Origin: Tetrastigma voinierianum
Lineage: Eukaryota; Streptophyta; Magnoliopsida; Vitales; Vitaceae
Assembly: GCA_016808115.1 (NCBI GenBank)
Contig: JAEQBH010000035.1
Location: 2,108,001 to 2,172,000, forward strand
Length of the DNA: 64,000 nt
Reading direction: 5' to 3'
Under the pieces are notes generated by a model. That model was given only the letters and a program-made list of their open reading frames with translations. It was not told the DNA's origin and did no database searches. Both the position numbers and the translations under genes were made by a program. Below are positions 34,099 to 45,320 of the stretch, piece after piece; positions within the stretch are counted from its first letter, which is position 1, and each line of letters starts with the position of its first letter.

Positions 34099-36854
34099 GG
34101 GGAGTTTCTCACTCTTTTCCCTACCTTTTATTTTAATTGCATTTGAATTGAAATAATGGTTAGGATTTTATATTTGAAGTAGCATGATTACAAGTTTGGA
34201 ATTTATTTTATCTTGCATGAATGCTTAACTATTGAATATGAGAATAATGAAATGTCGATTTCCTACATGATAAAAATAAATTGAGTTGTGGTTGTTTTAG
34301 GTGACATTGAATAAGCGAGATATTGCGAAAATTAGTATTTGTTTGTCTTGGGACCGCAAGCGGGTTCGAGAGGTTAACGAGAAAGTGGGAGTGTGAAGAA
34401 TAATAAATTGAAAGAAAGTCAAAGAAATGAAATTTAATTAAATCACGAAATTTAAGAATAGCGAGAACATTCCTGTGACTTAGATTTTAAAGTCATGACA
34501 TAAAAAATTTGAAGTCGACATCCGTGAATAATGTTTTGATTTAACGGCTGATAATGAATGTCTTGTCTTGAGGATAATGTCCCTCGCATTGAACTGATTA
34601 ATACGGTCTCGGTTCGGAGTCCATGGAGGCTATAGTCGCTGACTTTTCGATTTATGAGAATAAATAATGTCATCTGAGAAAGCGAAATCCATCTTTTGAT
34701 CTAATCAATGCAGCAGAATATTCTCGGTTTGAGAGCATGTCGAGAGAGGAAAATTAAAGCATTGAGAAAAACGTTGAGAATTCTCTAGGAAGCGAATCTG
34801 GATTGAAAATACAAAGGGACATAAATCGATGAATCTCATTTAATCTTCCCATAGAAAATTGAAGGAAATCATAAATGACTTTGTTCTTCCCAAGAGACAC
34901 ACCTCATTATAAAAGGGATGGAAGAATAAAGAATTAGAAACAAGAAGAAAGAATGAAGGGAAGGGAGAATGAGAGTGAAAGGAGCGTCCGAGGGGTGAAA
35001 ACACTGTTTTATGGAATGGAGTGAGTCGGAAAGTAAACAGTTCCCTTTGTTTGTTCCATAAGCGTGGTTTCATCAGGAAGCAGTTGATGAAAGGGAATAT
35101 GGATTAGTTGAATCCATCGACCCAGCTCGAAGAAAGGTGGGCGGTCCCGATTTGTTGAACAACCTTATTGAGAAATCCCGAATCGCTCATTGGAGCTCTC
35201 AAAGATGCAGTGAGCCAAACTTTGAGCGGGGAATGAAAACTTCTGGAGAAGAGATAGGATTTTAGAGCAGGAAATAGAGCAGGAAATAAACTTCTTGAAC
35301 TTACTGAAAAATGTTTGTAATTGAAACAGTTGTACAATATCGAAGTCCTTTTGATATTTGAATAAAATTTCTGTTGAATTACAACTTGGTTGATCATGAA
35401 TTGTGGTTTGTGTTTCTGTGATAGTTTATTTTCTGTTTATGAATCGAATTAATAATTCTGTTCTGTTCAAATTGTTCGGAAAAGAGATAAGTCATGAATA
35501 AAGAATGGAATTGGAGTATATCTTTGTTGTTTAAATTCAGTGTAGTTACAAAAATTTAGAAATCGGTTGGTGCTGATGGAACAAAATGCTTGAGTAAAAC
35601 AATGTCTTTATACAGTGAATAAATTCAAGTCTCGAAGAAATAATACACATCGATTCAATGACACTGTGGAAACTTTGGCTAGAATTAGGGACGGACAATT
35701 TAAGAATTCGGGATTTAAGTCACGAGTCCTAGAACTTGTTTGATTATTGATTGAGGTGAAATCTTAAGTGAAACAACCAACAGGAAATGATCGAGGCCAT
35801 CATTGGACAGTTTGAGCCATTCTAACCATCCCCACTTATATGCTGATGCATATACCTTAGTTCCAGAAATTGAACCAACGAGCTTATTTTTCAAAATAAC
35901 CAATGAAACTGACCATTCTAAGAAATCAATTCTCTAGTAAAGGCCTATGATTACCGGGAATCAGGGAAATGAAATGAAGTTTGGGGGTATAGATTTTGAG
36001 GAACTCAAAAGGGAATGAAAGAAAAGACGAAAAGCTGAAAATGCAATAGAAAGACGCTTATAGGGATAGAAGTTTTATCTTGTGGCCTAACTCTCTTGAA
36101 CAATTAAGTTCTTAGGGGTGTTTGACACCTAGTACCCTAATGCCATACGGTATGGGAGCTACTAACCCCAGTTAAGCTAAGAGTGTTAGAAAGCACAAAA
36201 GAAGTTAAAACATTGCACTATCCTTAAATGGTGACAAACAAAGGAAAAAATTCCCAGTGAAATTACAAGTGAAAAAATAGGAGGGCATACGAGTTAAGAT
36301 TGAAGAGATCAAGGATGTCTTGAACATGACTTAGGGGAGTTATTTAGAGAAACTATAAGGAAGAAGGGGCGAGAAAGAAGAGAAAAGTGCAGGTAATTTA
36401 CAACCTAAATTCTTCATTTATCTGCAATTACCTAAGCGATATTCTGACTTGAAAGACCTCGTTGATTCTGAAGGTTGAAGTTACCTACATTAGTGGAGAT
36501 CAATAAGAAAAACAAGCGTATGGGACTTTAATAAACAGTTTAAGAAAACTTCCAGAAGATTTACTAAATTCAAGTCAAAGTTGAGAAGGACTGCTGACCT
36601 GCACACACACACAGAACAAGACTTGATAAATAAACTGTTTAAATACATTAGATTATCAAGAAATTTTGTAATAGAAGTATACCATGCTTTGTTTTGCGTG
36701 GCGAAATTTGAAATAACGATTATCTTTGTTAATTCAGTTCGAAATGGGGAATAATGGCTGCGAACAAAACGAGGAAAAATGTCCTTTTGTTTGAGAGACG
36801 AAACAAAATACTCTTTTCTTTAGCCGAGACCAAGCAAATTTTAAGTTTAGGAGT
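34099..36854 (+). other. Remainder of unit 3: promoter-like insert plus 3' untranslated zone
   Basis: From about 35,730 this is colinear with the 3' zones of units 1 and 2 (hairpin at 36,111, purine tract at 36,842). The middle, about 34,440-35,560, has no counterpart that I can find in units 1 and 2. It begins with weak GTCATGACAT and GTCGACATC palindromes, has a TATA-like ATTATAAAAGG at about 34,911 and no convincing ORF. It could be a solo LTR of another small element or a diverged internal promoter region. Confidence 0.5.
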
Positions 36855-39257
36855 TGATGAGCTTAAAAGTCATCTCTTGTTAGTCCATTTTACGTTTGAA
36901 TTCGATTAAAATTGAATAATTAATATACAGTGTAAAAAACTCACCAATTGTCATTAGCGGGAAGGAAGCGAAGAAAAAGCGGTAGAAAAATGCGAAATAA
37001 GGATAAAAATGCGGTCAGATAGCGAGCGATAAATGTTGGTGAGTCATTGATGCGATTGTAGTGCACTTACGATCCGATTCGAAGTCGTGACATCAAGTAA
37101 AGTGAAGGGGAATTTGATGCGGTCGCGGGGAACCACGATCTTAGCGGCTGAAGGGCAAGTGAGGAATGATGTGTGATGAAAAGCGAGGTCGTGACATCAT
37201 CGGCTTCAACTCATTACAACCCTCTGACATAACGTGATGTCGCGATAAGAAGGCGATGTCGCGACACGGGGCTCTTGGTTGTTACGGGCGAGACTTCATC
37301 TTGGCCAGTGACATCAGAAATCAATGAAGGCTTGAAATTATGGTTGATGTCACAACATCGGGGGACCGTTCAAGGAAAGCGATTACGGGTGATGTAGCGA
37401 CGAGATCTTGATGTCGCGACATCATAACGAAGGAAGGTTGCGGAAACTTAGGCCCGTGCCAGCGTGATATCGATGTCGGCGACATCGGGAACAGCCGATG
37501 AAGGCGCAGGGACTAGAGATGGATGTCGCGACAAGGCGTGATAATCGCGACATACATAGCGATCAGCGAAAAGTCTGCAAAGCATGGCGTGGTGTCGTGA
37601 CAGCATGAGCGACCAGTTCATAGGATCGCAGAACTTTAAATTGATGTCGCGTGAGTTCGATGTCGCGGCCAAGAGAGCTGAGGCGCAAGCTGGGCGTCTT
37701 GGGCTGGCTACTCTGAAATCCTGACGGGTTACATTGGGATTAGAGATGGCTGGAAACCATATAAATCTGTGACTACGAATAGTAGGGAAGTCGGAGCGCG
37801 TCGGAGGAGAGATCTGGGTAGCCTAGGCACTTTTATTTTCTTTTCTTTTTCTTTTCTTTTCTTTTCTTTTCTTTTCTTTATTTTTAGAGCGGATGTTTGT
37901 CTACGTATATCTTTTAAGTTTATTTTGGATCTGAATGTTATCGTTTCTTTAATTTGAATACGAGAATTCAATTTCTTTTCAAAATTACTACGGAATGCAT
38001 CGAAGTTAGGACAATTTGCAGGATTCAATTATTCGGTTCGAATTGCAGTTATTCTTTTGATCAGAAGGATGTTGTCTCGTGTGATTCGATGGTGAGAACC
38101 CGACTTCCATTTAGTGAGCGTTGTAGTGAAATTGATCTTTCTGTAGTAATTTGCAGCATCTTGTTCATTTCGGTTTTAATTTACTTGATTATGGGTTTAT
38201 TGATTTTGGATCTAAATATCAGTTTACTATACCCGTTAAGAATTGCGTCGTTACTCTGATTTCAAGGAGGTCCTCTGAGTGACACAGGGAAGACAATCCT
38301 GGGAGTAATGTACATTTCTTTGAAGGTATACTAACTTTCTTGAAAATAGGGATCCTTTGAGCTTTGCGGAGTTCTTAGATAAATCCTCACTCACTTGAAG
38401 TCGAAACGAGTTGAGCGACTTATCTATTTAAACGACGAGAGATTTCGCCCGGTCGGATGAGTAGAGGCCAATCCGTGTTGAGAGATCTAATCGAGAAGGT
38501 TGATCTATTTTAATTTCGAGAAGAGTAATTTGGAGTTGTATATCCTTGCTTGTGGAATGGCAGGAGCTAAGGTGTACGGAGTCCATAAAATGGGTATGAA
38601 GTATTGCAAAAAGAAAATTACCGAAGCAGGAAGTTCTTGTTGTTAAAGTAGTTATCTAGTTCCACGCCAATTCGAGAGGATCGGGGAAGGAAAGGAGATA
38701 TGACGTAGGTATGGAAGATCGGTACACCTTTACAAATGCCTTGGGCCGATTTTGAAACTTGAGATAATCGAAGTGTCGAGTAGGAACTACAGGAATTGAT
38801 CGTTCACTCACATTTGTTTCTCTTGATGTGTCTTCCCTGTGATCGCTCTTATTATTCATTTCTTTTCGTAGGAACTTATTTTCCTTCATTTGTTTTATTT
38901 CAGTCTATTTGAATGTTCATTTCTCTTTGAACTAGTTAATTTCCCAGCTTCATGCTGGACACCCATATCAATTTATGGTCCAAATAGTATGAATTTTTGA
39001 GTAGTCAGGGTAGTTGATGAAAAATTCACCTGAGATCCCTGTGGGATCGATATCTGGACTTATGTCCATTTTATTACTTGTCGACTGTGCACTTACGGAA
39101 TGTCGGACGAAACCCGATAAATTAAAATTGTTTATTCTAAAGAGATTTTGGTTATTATAGTATAATGTCAAGCAAGTTGATGGCCTTTGTTGCACAGGAT
39201 TAGTTAATAGTCCTTTGTTAATACGTCGTAAATTTGTATGTGTTCTTTAGTGCATTG
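36855..39257 (+). repeat. Athila LTR 4 (3' end of the chain)
   Basis: It starts TGATGAGCTTAAAAG after a purine tract. It is shorter than the others (2.4 kb), with a weaker palindrome array and only one PBS-like relic (about 39,178). It ends within TGTTCTTTAGTGCATTGACA; no PBS follows, as expected for a terminal 3' LTR. The exact end is uncertain by about 5 bp. Confidence 0.78.
37085..37680 (+). repeat. GTCGCGAC palindrome array in LTR 4 U3
   Basis: Only about 3 exact octamers (near 37,257, 37,410, 37,524) remain among many variants (GTCGTGAC, GTCGCGAT, GTAGCGAC). The array is half as long as in LTRs 1-3. Confidence 0.8.
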
Positions 39258-39484
39258 ACACGAGGCATGTGACACATGCAGTGCAATTGACAGAGATGCA
39301 ACTGTCTTTAGTACGGAGTCCGAGTGTGCCGGTATGTGTGCCCCAAGTACGAGAATGTTGTATTTTGCGTATTTAAGCCTAAATTCATACACCGTTAGTA
39401 TATGAACCTTATTAAATGATTGAGATAGGTTCAAATAAGATTTGGAACTCGACGAAAACGTAGCGTACCTCGCCGCCTCGATGA

Positions 39485-39715
39485 AGCGCATTTTCAAGAA
39501 GCAAGCAATGAATTAGAAAGCAAGCAAATGGTATTGATTTAAACCATTTTTGAAAAGCAAGCATTGGTTTTAAATTGTAAAACCATAATTCAAAAAGCAA
39601 GTAAGCAAATGGTTTTGAATTATTAAACCATTTTTCAAGCAAGCAAGCAATGGTTTTAAATTGTAAAACCAGATTTCAAAGAGCAAGCAAGCAAGCAAGC
39701 AAAAGAATATTTGCA
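39485..39715 (+). repeat. (AAGC)n blocks alternating with a short palindrome
   Basis: About four units of about 55-60 bp, each made of CAAGCAAGCAA, a palindrome close to TGGTTTTAAATTGTAAAACCA, and TTTTTCAA. It lies in the right arm of the solo LTR. A second AAGC-rich zone with AAAGTTTTATAAACTTTT palindromes is at about 40,290-40,510. Confidence 0.8.
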
Positions 39716-40109
39716 AAAACAGGCCTAACTAAAATCCCTAGTTCTAAGCAAGCAAACCGGTCAGAGGTATTCCGTACGTGCACGGTGGTGTTAGGATATC
39801 ATACATGCATTTTAGTTTTGCCTGGTCGACAAACTTAGGTCATGCATCATGGCATTTAAAGGAGACTGTGGCACGTACAGGAGTATATAAGGTTAAGAGC
39901 TCTAACCAAATTATGGTGATGGCGACACAGGTCAATTCCACCATATTTATCGAAAAAGGTGATGCGGACACAGGTCCTTCCACCGCACGGTCGATGCCTA
40001 GGGCTCCCCGCGGTTCACTAGGGTACAAAGAAGCAAGTATAGCCTCCAAAGGGTTGATGATTTATAAGCATGATCATACAATTTTGAAAATCAACCATTG
40101 GTGCACCAT

Positions 40110-40300
40110 TGCTACTGTGCTCCCGTGAGATTTGATGCAATTCGGTTGAGCCCTGGGCTCTCGTAGAGATTTAAAAGCAAACGGTTGAGTTATCGTGCCC
40201 CGCTTTGATTACAAACGATCGGCTGAGCCTGTGCTCCCGTGGTTATTTTTAAAGTACGCGGTCGAGCCCAGTTCCCGTGTTTATAAAAAGTTTTGGAAAC
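40110..40300 (+). repeat. About 40-bp tandem repeat in the solo LTR
   Basis: Four to five diverged copies of a unit with CGGTTGAGCC, TGTGCTCCCGTG and an A/T-rich tail. Confidence 0.7.
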
Positions 40301-41085
40301 TTTTTAAAGCAAGAGATTTGCTAAATGTTTTATACATTTTTGAAGCAAGAAGTTTATAAAAAGTTTTTATAAACTTTTAAAGCAAGCAAGGTAAAGTAAG
40401 CAAGCAAGATAATTGAGAAAGTTTTATAAGCTTTTAAAGAAAAGAAAGAAAGAAGTTAAGCAAGTATTAAAAGTTTTATAAACTAAAAGCAAGGCACAGT
40501 TTTAGAAACTTTGTGCAAGCAAGGCTTCGAAAATATTCCGTAAAAAAGAGAGTTTTACAATGTTGTTTTCTCCTCGAAAAGCAAAAACTGTTATAAAGCA
40601 TACACTCACTAAGCTCAAGTAGCTCATTATTTTCGTGTTTTAAAAACTATTTTCCGGTGCACACACTCTATCGTTGGGAGCAGAGTTAGATCATTCTTCA
40701 CATTTGTACAAAGGTCAGAATTAATATTATTTTGTAAGGAAAATACCTTGAACTTGTATAATGGAAGCATATGTATGTACATAGTGTAGTTTTGTGGAAA
40801 TGTAGAGAATATTGCTGGTTGCCATATTTTGGAAAAATGTAAGTGTGTATACAGGATTTGGAATTATCATATATACAGCCGTCATGCTGCCGAAGTTTTT
40901 CCGTTGCCAAGATTTTTACCAAATCCTAAGTTGGAAAAAGAAAGAAAAAAATTTTATACGAGATTTAAGCAAGCTATACGGCTTCGCTTCACAGGTGTTT
41001 CTAGTCGTTAGAGGTAACGGCTGGGGATTTCTGTGGAGTGGCCGGCACACCTGCCGCTGGTAGGGGGTGGGGGTGTGTCAGAGGG

Positions 41086-41800
41086 GGCGCCTCTTGACGA
41101 TCAATACCAGTCAAAATGACAACAAAAGAAGCTTCTGAGAGTAGCCACGATCAAAGCCCGGGTAAACGCTGTCCACATAAGCTGTAGCTGGGAAGAGACT
41201 AAGCCTATAGACGGCCCCATATCCTTTCCCCTAGTAAACCTAAATAGGGTCATTATGCCCTATTATGATGCCCTTGTACTCACCCTTCGTATTAACGATT
41301 TTGATGTACACAGGATACCGGTAGATCCCGGCAACGCCGTAGATTTGTTGCAAATGCTAGCTTTCAATCAAATGAAGCTTTCCCTACTAATGTTGAATCT
41401 GCCTGACGAATCCTCTTGGTTTCAATGCAAGGCTGATAATCCATAACTCTTGAGATATCACACTCCCCGGTGCTGTACGCCACCCAACAATTTTTGTTCT
41501 GGGCTTGTCAAGACCTGGGCCATAATTGCAATAGTAGGTGGATCAAGCCGCACTGACGGCTGGTCGCCCTTCAACATATCATCAAATGGTCAATTATTTA
41601 ACCAACACGGGGCAAGTCGATCTTCTAAGCAGCCAACTTGCCACACGACAATGCTACCAATTATCCATACGGGAACAGATAGAGGAAAAGGATTCAGATG
41701 GTCTTCCCCTTGGGTATCACATTCCCGCGTAGCAACTACAGCTCATCGCCCAAGTAAGGGCAAAAGAAAAGGATCCGTTAGTTGTGGATCCTCTGGAGAC
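41086..41800 (+). pseudogene. Tat retropepsin and linker
   Basis: The Tat polyprotein resumes after the solo LTR. The frames read LLRVATIKARVNAVHISC (about 41,132-41,190), PIDGPISFPLVNLNRVIMPYYDALVLTLRIND and HRIPVDPGNAVDLLQM (to about 41,350). VDPGNAVDLL is the retropepsin catalytic segment; the usual Asp-Pro-Gly-Ser reads DPGN here. Further on, 41,571-41,732 gives STYHQMVNYL and GQVDLLSSQLATRQCYQ, the linker before RT in this lineage. Frames change at least three times, so it is dead. Confidence 0.78.
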
Positions 41801-42740
41801 AGTAGCGCTAGACGGGCCAGAGAAATTCACATATGTCAGCACCCTATTATCCAGCGATGAAAAAGAACAACTACGACGCATATTGTTGGGGACCGCAGAT
41901 GTATTCACTTGGAGTCACTCGCATACGGCCGGATTTCCACCTAACGCTGCCTCTCATAAACTTAACATTATTGCCACGGAAAAGCCTGTTAGGCAGAAGA
42001 TAAGGCGCTTCCACCCATATCGCCATTAGATTATTGAAACAGAGGTAGACAATCTACTGAGTGCAGGTTTTATCAAAGAGGTGAAGCATCCTGAATGGCT
42101 TGCAAACATAATGGTTTCGCCCAAGAAGGGCAGAATGGCGTATGCGTGACACGGACCTTAATGAAGCATGCCTAAAAGACAGCTTCCCCCTGCCACGAAT
42201 AGATCAGATCGTTGATACCTCTACCGGGCATGGGATGTTGTCATTTCTGGACACCTTCTTCGGCTATCACCAGATTCAAATGCACCCACCTGATGCAGAG
42301 AAAACGACCTTCGTTACGTCGCATGGGCTATACTGCAATAATGTGATGCCCTTTAGTTTGAAGAACACCGGGGCGACCTATTAGAGATTGGTGACCAAAA
42401 TATTTCTACCACTGATTGGTAGGACGATGGAAGTCTATATTGACGATATGCTTGTTAAGTCCAAAGAACTCCATGATCATACAGAGCACCTGCAAGAAAC
42501 TTTTGAGCTACTGCGCACAAATGGTTTGAAACTCAATCCCCTAAAGTGTGCGTTCGGAGTCAAGTCGGGTAAATTCCTAGGCTTCATGGCGACACAGAGG
42601 GGGATTGAAGCCAATCCTATTCAACTCAGGGCCATTATGGAATCTCATACTCCTACCACTAGAAAGGGAGTACAACAATTGACTGGTCGGTTGGCAACTC
42701 TAGGGCAATTCATCGCTCGTTTTTACGGCATCGATTGAAT
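41801..42740 (+). pseudogene. Tat reverse transcriptase
   Basis: This is a well recognisable RT domain. EKFTYVSTLLSSDEKEQLRRIL (41,821-41,885), DVFTWSHS (about 41,902), the fingers DNLLSAGFIKEVKHPEWLAN (about 42,050), DLNEACLKDSFPLPRIDQIVD (42,151-42,213), LSFLDTFFGYHQIQMHP (42,240-42,290; usual LSFLDAFSGY), the MPFSLKNTGATY turn (42,349-42,383) with a TAG right after, and VYIDDMLVKSK (42,433-42,465), the intact YIDD active-site box. The thumb follows to ARFYGID at 42,738. In-frame stops at 42,384 and elsewhere inactivate it. Confidence 0.88.
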
Positions 42741-43219
42741 AAGCCACCACTCTAAAGGGCCCAAGAAACCGGCAGGATAAAGAACAAGTAATTTGTGCCC
42801 CTTATGGTGGAAAATTTAAGTAGACTCACCCACAGCCAATTTGCCAGCCTGCATTGTGTGAACGCCTATCTTTACATAGTTGTTTATGATGTTTCACAAG
42901 TGCGCCTTATTCAAAGAAGATGAGCACCGGCGCCAGGCTCCATATTCTTTATAAGCAAGTCCCTATCCAAGGCGTAAACCCGATATAATTCAGATCGGTG
43001 CAAAGCTGCACCGCCCCGTAGCCGCCAAAAACCCACCCTACTTCCCAGCGCGCGCACCCTATTATCAGACCACCACCTTCCTCTGAGAAGCACTATACAT
43101 AAGCATGACCTGTCAAGGGGAATGACTTGGTGGCCAATCAAATTAAGTGAGTTCGGTATTCAATTTAAACCTCGCATGGCTTTGAAGGGACAGGTGCTGG
43201 ATGACTTCTTAGCATCAAT

Positions 43220-43670
43220 TCCTCAATAAGAAATGGAACCACATAGCTCCGACTGGTGGACTCTGAATGTGGATGGCGCTTCACGATAAACGGGAGTCGG
43301 CCTAGGGCTGCAACTTAAAGCCCCAACCAGAGAAGTCATAGAGCAGGCTATACGCTTGAATTTTCTAGCTTATAACAGCAAAGCCGAATATGGAGCGATC
43401 ATAGTCGGGCTCGATCTCGCAATCTTCGTGTCCTCAAAAAAATTCATCATAAGATGTGACTCTTAATTAGTGGTAGGGCAGGTAAACGGGAAATATGAAA
43501 CAAGAGACCAGCGTATGACCAAGTATGTTTAGTCTAATCAACCTACGGTTGGGAAGTTTTGTGGCTTAGCGGTTGGAATATGTCCCGAGAAGCTCTAATG
43601 AAAAGGTGGACGCTTTGGCTGCCATAGCTGTGTCCCTACCAATAAAGGAAACAATGCTCCTCCCTGTATA
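43220..43670 (+). pseudogene. Tat RNase H
   Basis: WWTLNVDGASR (about 43,257-43,288) carries the first catalytic Asp of a plant-type RNase H. GVGLGLQL follows, then AIRLNFLAYNSKAEYGAIIVGLDLA (catalytic Glu in AEYGA, about 43,350-43,425) and IRCDS (third Asp, about 43,453). A TAA follows IRCDS. Upstream 42,741-43,219 is the RT-RNase H connection with only fragments recognisable, such as LADFLASIP-like at about 43,203. Confidence 0.82.
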
Positions 43671-44870
43671 CTATTAGCTAGAGTCGTCAATCACTACCAA
43701 CCGGGTGCATGAAATAGATGAAACAGGTCCTTCATGGATTACTCTAGTAGCCCGTTATTTAAGTTCGGAGGAGCTACCATATAACAGAGCTAAAGCCTTC
43801 AAGATCCAAATCCAAGCAAGCTTGGTTATCCCTCATTAACGGTCAGTTGTATAAACGGTCCCTTGGTGAGCCCTATCTTAAATGTCTCACTCTATAACAA
43901 GGATAGTACATATTGGAAGAACTCCACGATGGGATATGCGAAAATCATCAAAGCGGCAAGACGTTAGCACATAGAGCTCATACCTACTATTACTGGTCAT
44001 CGACCATGCAAGTGACGTCACGCCTACGTTAGAAAGTGTGTGATCGCCGCTGGGCCGACAAGCCCCCGGTCTCAAAACTCCCTACCAAGATTTAACAACT
44101 ATAACAAGCCCCTAATCTCTTCGCCAATGGGGTATTGGACATAGTTTGCCATCGCTTACCCGCCTCTGGGCCAAAGAAGTCGTTTCTAGTTGCCACCGAC
44201 TACTTCAAAGAACGGATAGAGGTCAGTTCTTTCAGATCCATCAAAGATAAGGAAGTCGTTCAGTTTATATGGAAAAATATTGTGTGCAGGTTTAGGATAC
44301 CCCAATCAATTGTAACGAACAATGGGTCGTAGTTCGATAGCCGGGTATATAAGAACTTCTACAGGGAATTGAAAATAAAAAACCTATACTCCACCCCGCG
44401 GTTCCTGCAAAGCAACGGCCAAGTGGGTAGAAGAGCTACTAGGAGTGTTATGGGCCTATAGGACAACCAGCCGGAAGCTGACGGGGGAATCACCATTTGC
44501 CCTCACATACGGGATAGAGGCTATCATCCCCATGGAAATAAGGATGCCCACCACTCGAACGGAAATTCCTGAGGAAGAAAACACTAAAGCCATAATCAAA
44601 GACCTGGACACGGCTAACAAACTTTGGGAGGTGGCAGCTATACACATAGCATCATACCAGCAGAGGTTGGCCAGCTTGCACAATCGGCATGTAAAGTCGC
44701 GTACATTCAAAGCTGAGGATTTAGTCCTAAGAAGAGTTTTTGAAAACACTGCAACTCCAAATGGACCATACACTATGGTTCTAGAGACAACTCGGTTTAC
44801 GCTGCTGAGCAGCCAAATGTGACTGCTGTTCCTAGAATGTGGAATGCCATGCACCTCAAGATGTATTATC
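43671..44870 (+). pseudogene. Tat integrase
   Basis: The zinc-binding region is damaged around 43,910-44,090 (EICENHQSGKTLAHRA-like, YYWS). The core reads DIVCHRLP (about 44,138; the usual DIVGPLP with the first catalytic Asp), VATDYFKERIEVSS (44,189-44,230; second Asp in TDYF), IVTNNGS (about 44,310; usual TDNG, with Asp changed to Asn) and a stop, then SNGQVGR-like. The C-terminal module LWAYRTTSRKLTGESPFALTYG (44,447-44,510) and IIPMEI are well kept. The minus-strand frame at 44,456-44,902 is a shadow. Confidence 0.85.
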
Positions 44871-44959
44871 AGTAGTGTATTCTTTGAGGAAATTATCATC
44901 AATAAATATTATCCTTTACACATTTCCTCTTAAAACTTACAATTACTTCTTTCTAAACG

Positions 44960-45320
44960 ACTGACACGTTATCGGTCCTGGCCGTGTCTAAGAGTCCAAA
45001 TACTAGTTGTCAGTCCGCCGGAAAATGAGAAAGACCATATATGATTGTTATCCGGCTGGCATCTAAAAGACTATATACGATTATTGTCCGGTTGGCATCT
45101 AAAAGACCGTGATATCTATTATCCGCTCGGTATCTAAAAGTCCAGTGATCAAGAAATGGTCCGACAAGATCTAATTATTCGTATGCTACTGTTGAAACCG
45201 GGCTAGCATCTAAAAAGTCCGTAATTTCTGCTTGTTGTCCGACTAGCATTCCCTAGACATGGTTGTTGTCCTATTGGAATTTCTTACAAACATGGCTCAT
45301 GCCTTGTTGGCATTTTTAAA
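44960..45320 (+). repeat. 36-bp tandem repeats downstream of Tat pol
   Basis: Copies of a unit containing ATCCGGCTGGCATCTAAAAG are adjacent at about 45,029, 45,065 and 45,101 with 36-bp spacing, then decay toward 45,320. A 38-bp repeat of related sequence on the opposite strand is at 63,840-64,000 in the second Tat element. Confidence 0.8.

Larger units (their letters stand above)
3388..39257 (+). mobile_element. Athila-type concatemer: four LTRs sharing three internal regions
   Basis: Four related LTRs, all in + orientation, begin TGATGAGCTTAAAA or a close variant (3,388; 16,834; 29,927; 36,855). The first three are each followed by a tRNA-Asp-type PBS. The last three are each preceded by a purine tract close to AAGTTTGGGGAGT. 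The internal regions are 6,586-16,833 (10.2 kb), 20,054-29,926 (9.9 kb) and 33,091-36,854 (3.8 kb, pol deleted). No separate LTR pairs or target duplications lie between the units, so neighbours share LTRs. The outer flanks show only an imperfect candidate duplication, ATACG (3,383) and ACACG (39,258). Athila identity rests on the PBS and on gag and pol motifs. Confidence 0.85.
2545..41080 (+). mobile_element. Tekay/Del-like solo LTR, split by the Athila chain
   Basis: The element starts TGTAACGCC at 2,545 and ends GGTGTGTCA at 41,080. It is flanked by perfect 5-bp duplications GAGGG (2,540-2,544 and 41,081-41,085). Its own sequence is only the arms, 2,545-3,387 and about 39,258-41,080, together about 2.7 kb, with no coding potential. 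That fits a solo LTR left by LTR-LTR recombination. The Tat reading frame makes sense if it is removed: the gag end then meets the frame that leads into protease. TGTAACGCC starts and long LTRs are typical of the Tekay/Del chromovirus group; that assignment is inference. The left arm holds nothing else I recognise. Confidence 0.8.

Noticed and set aside
44456..44902. Minus-strand ORF of 148 residues
   Set aside because: Shadow of the Tat integrase C-terminal region, which is clearly recognisable on +.
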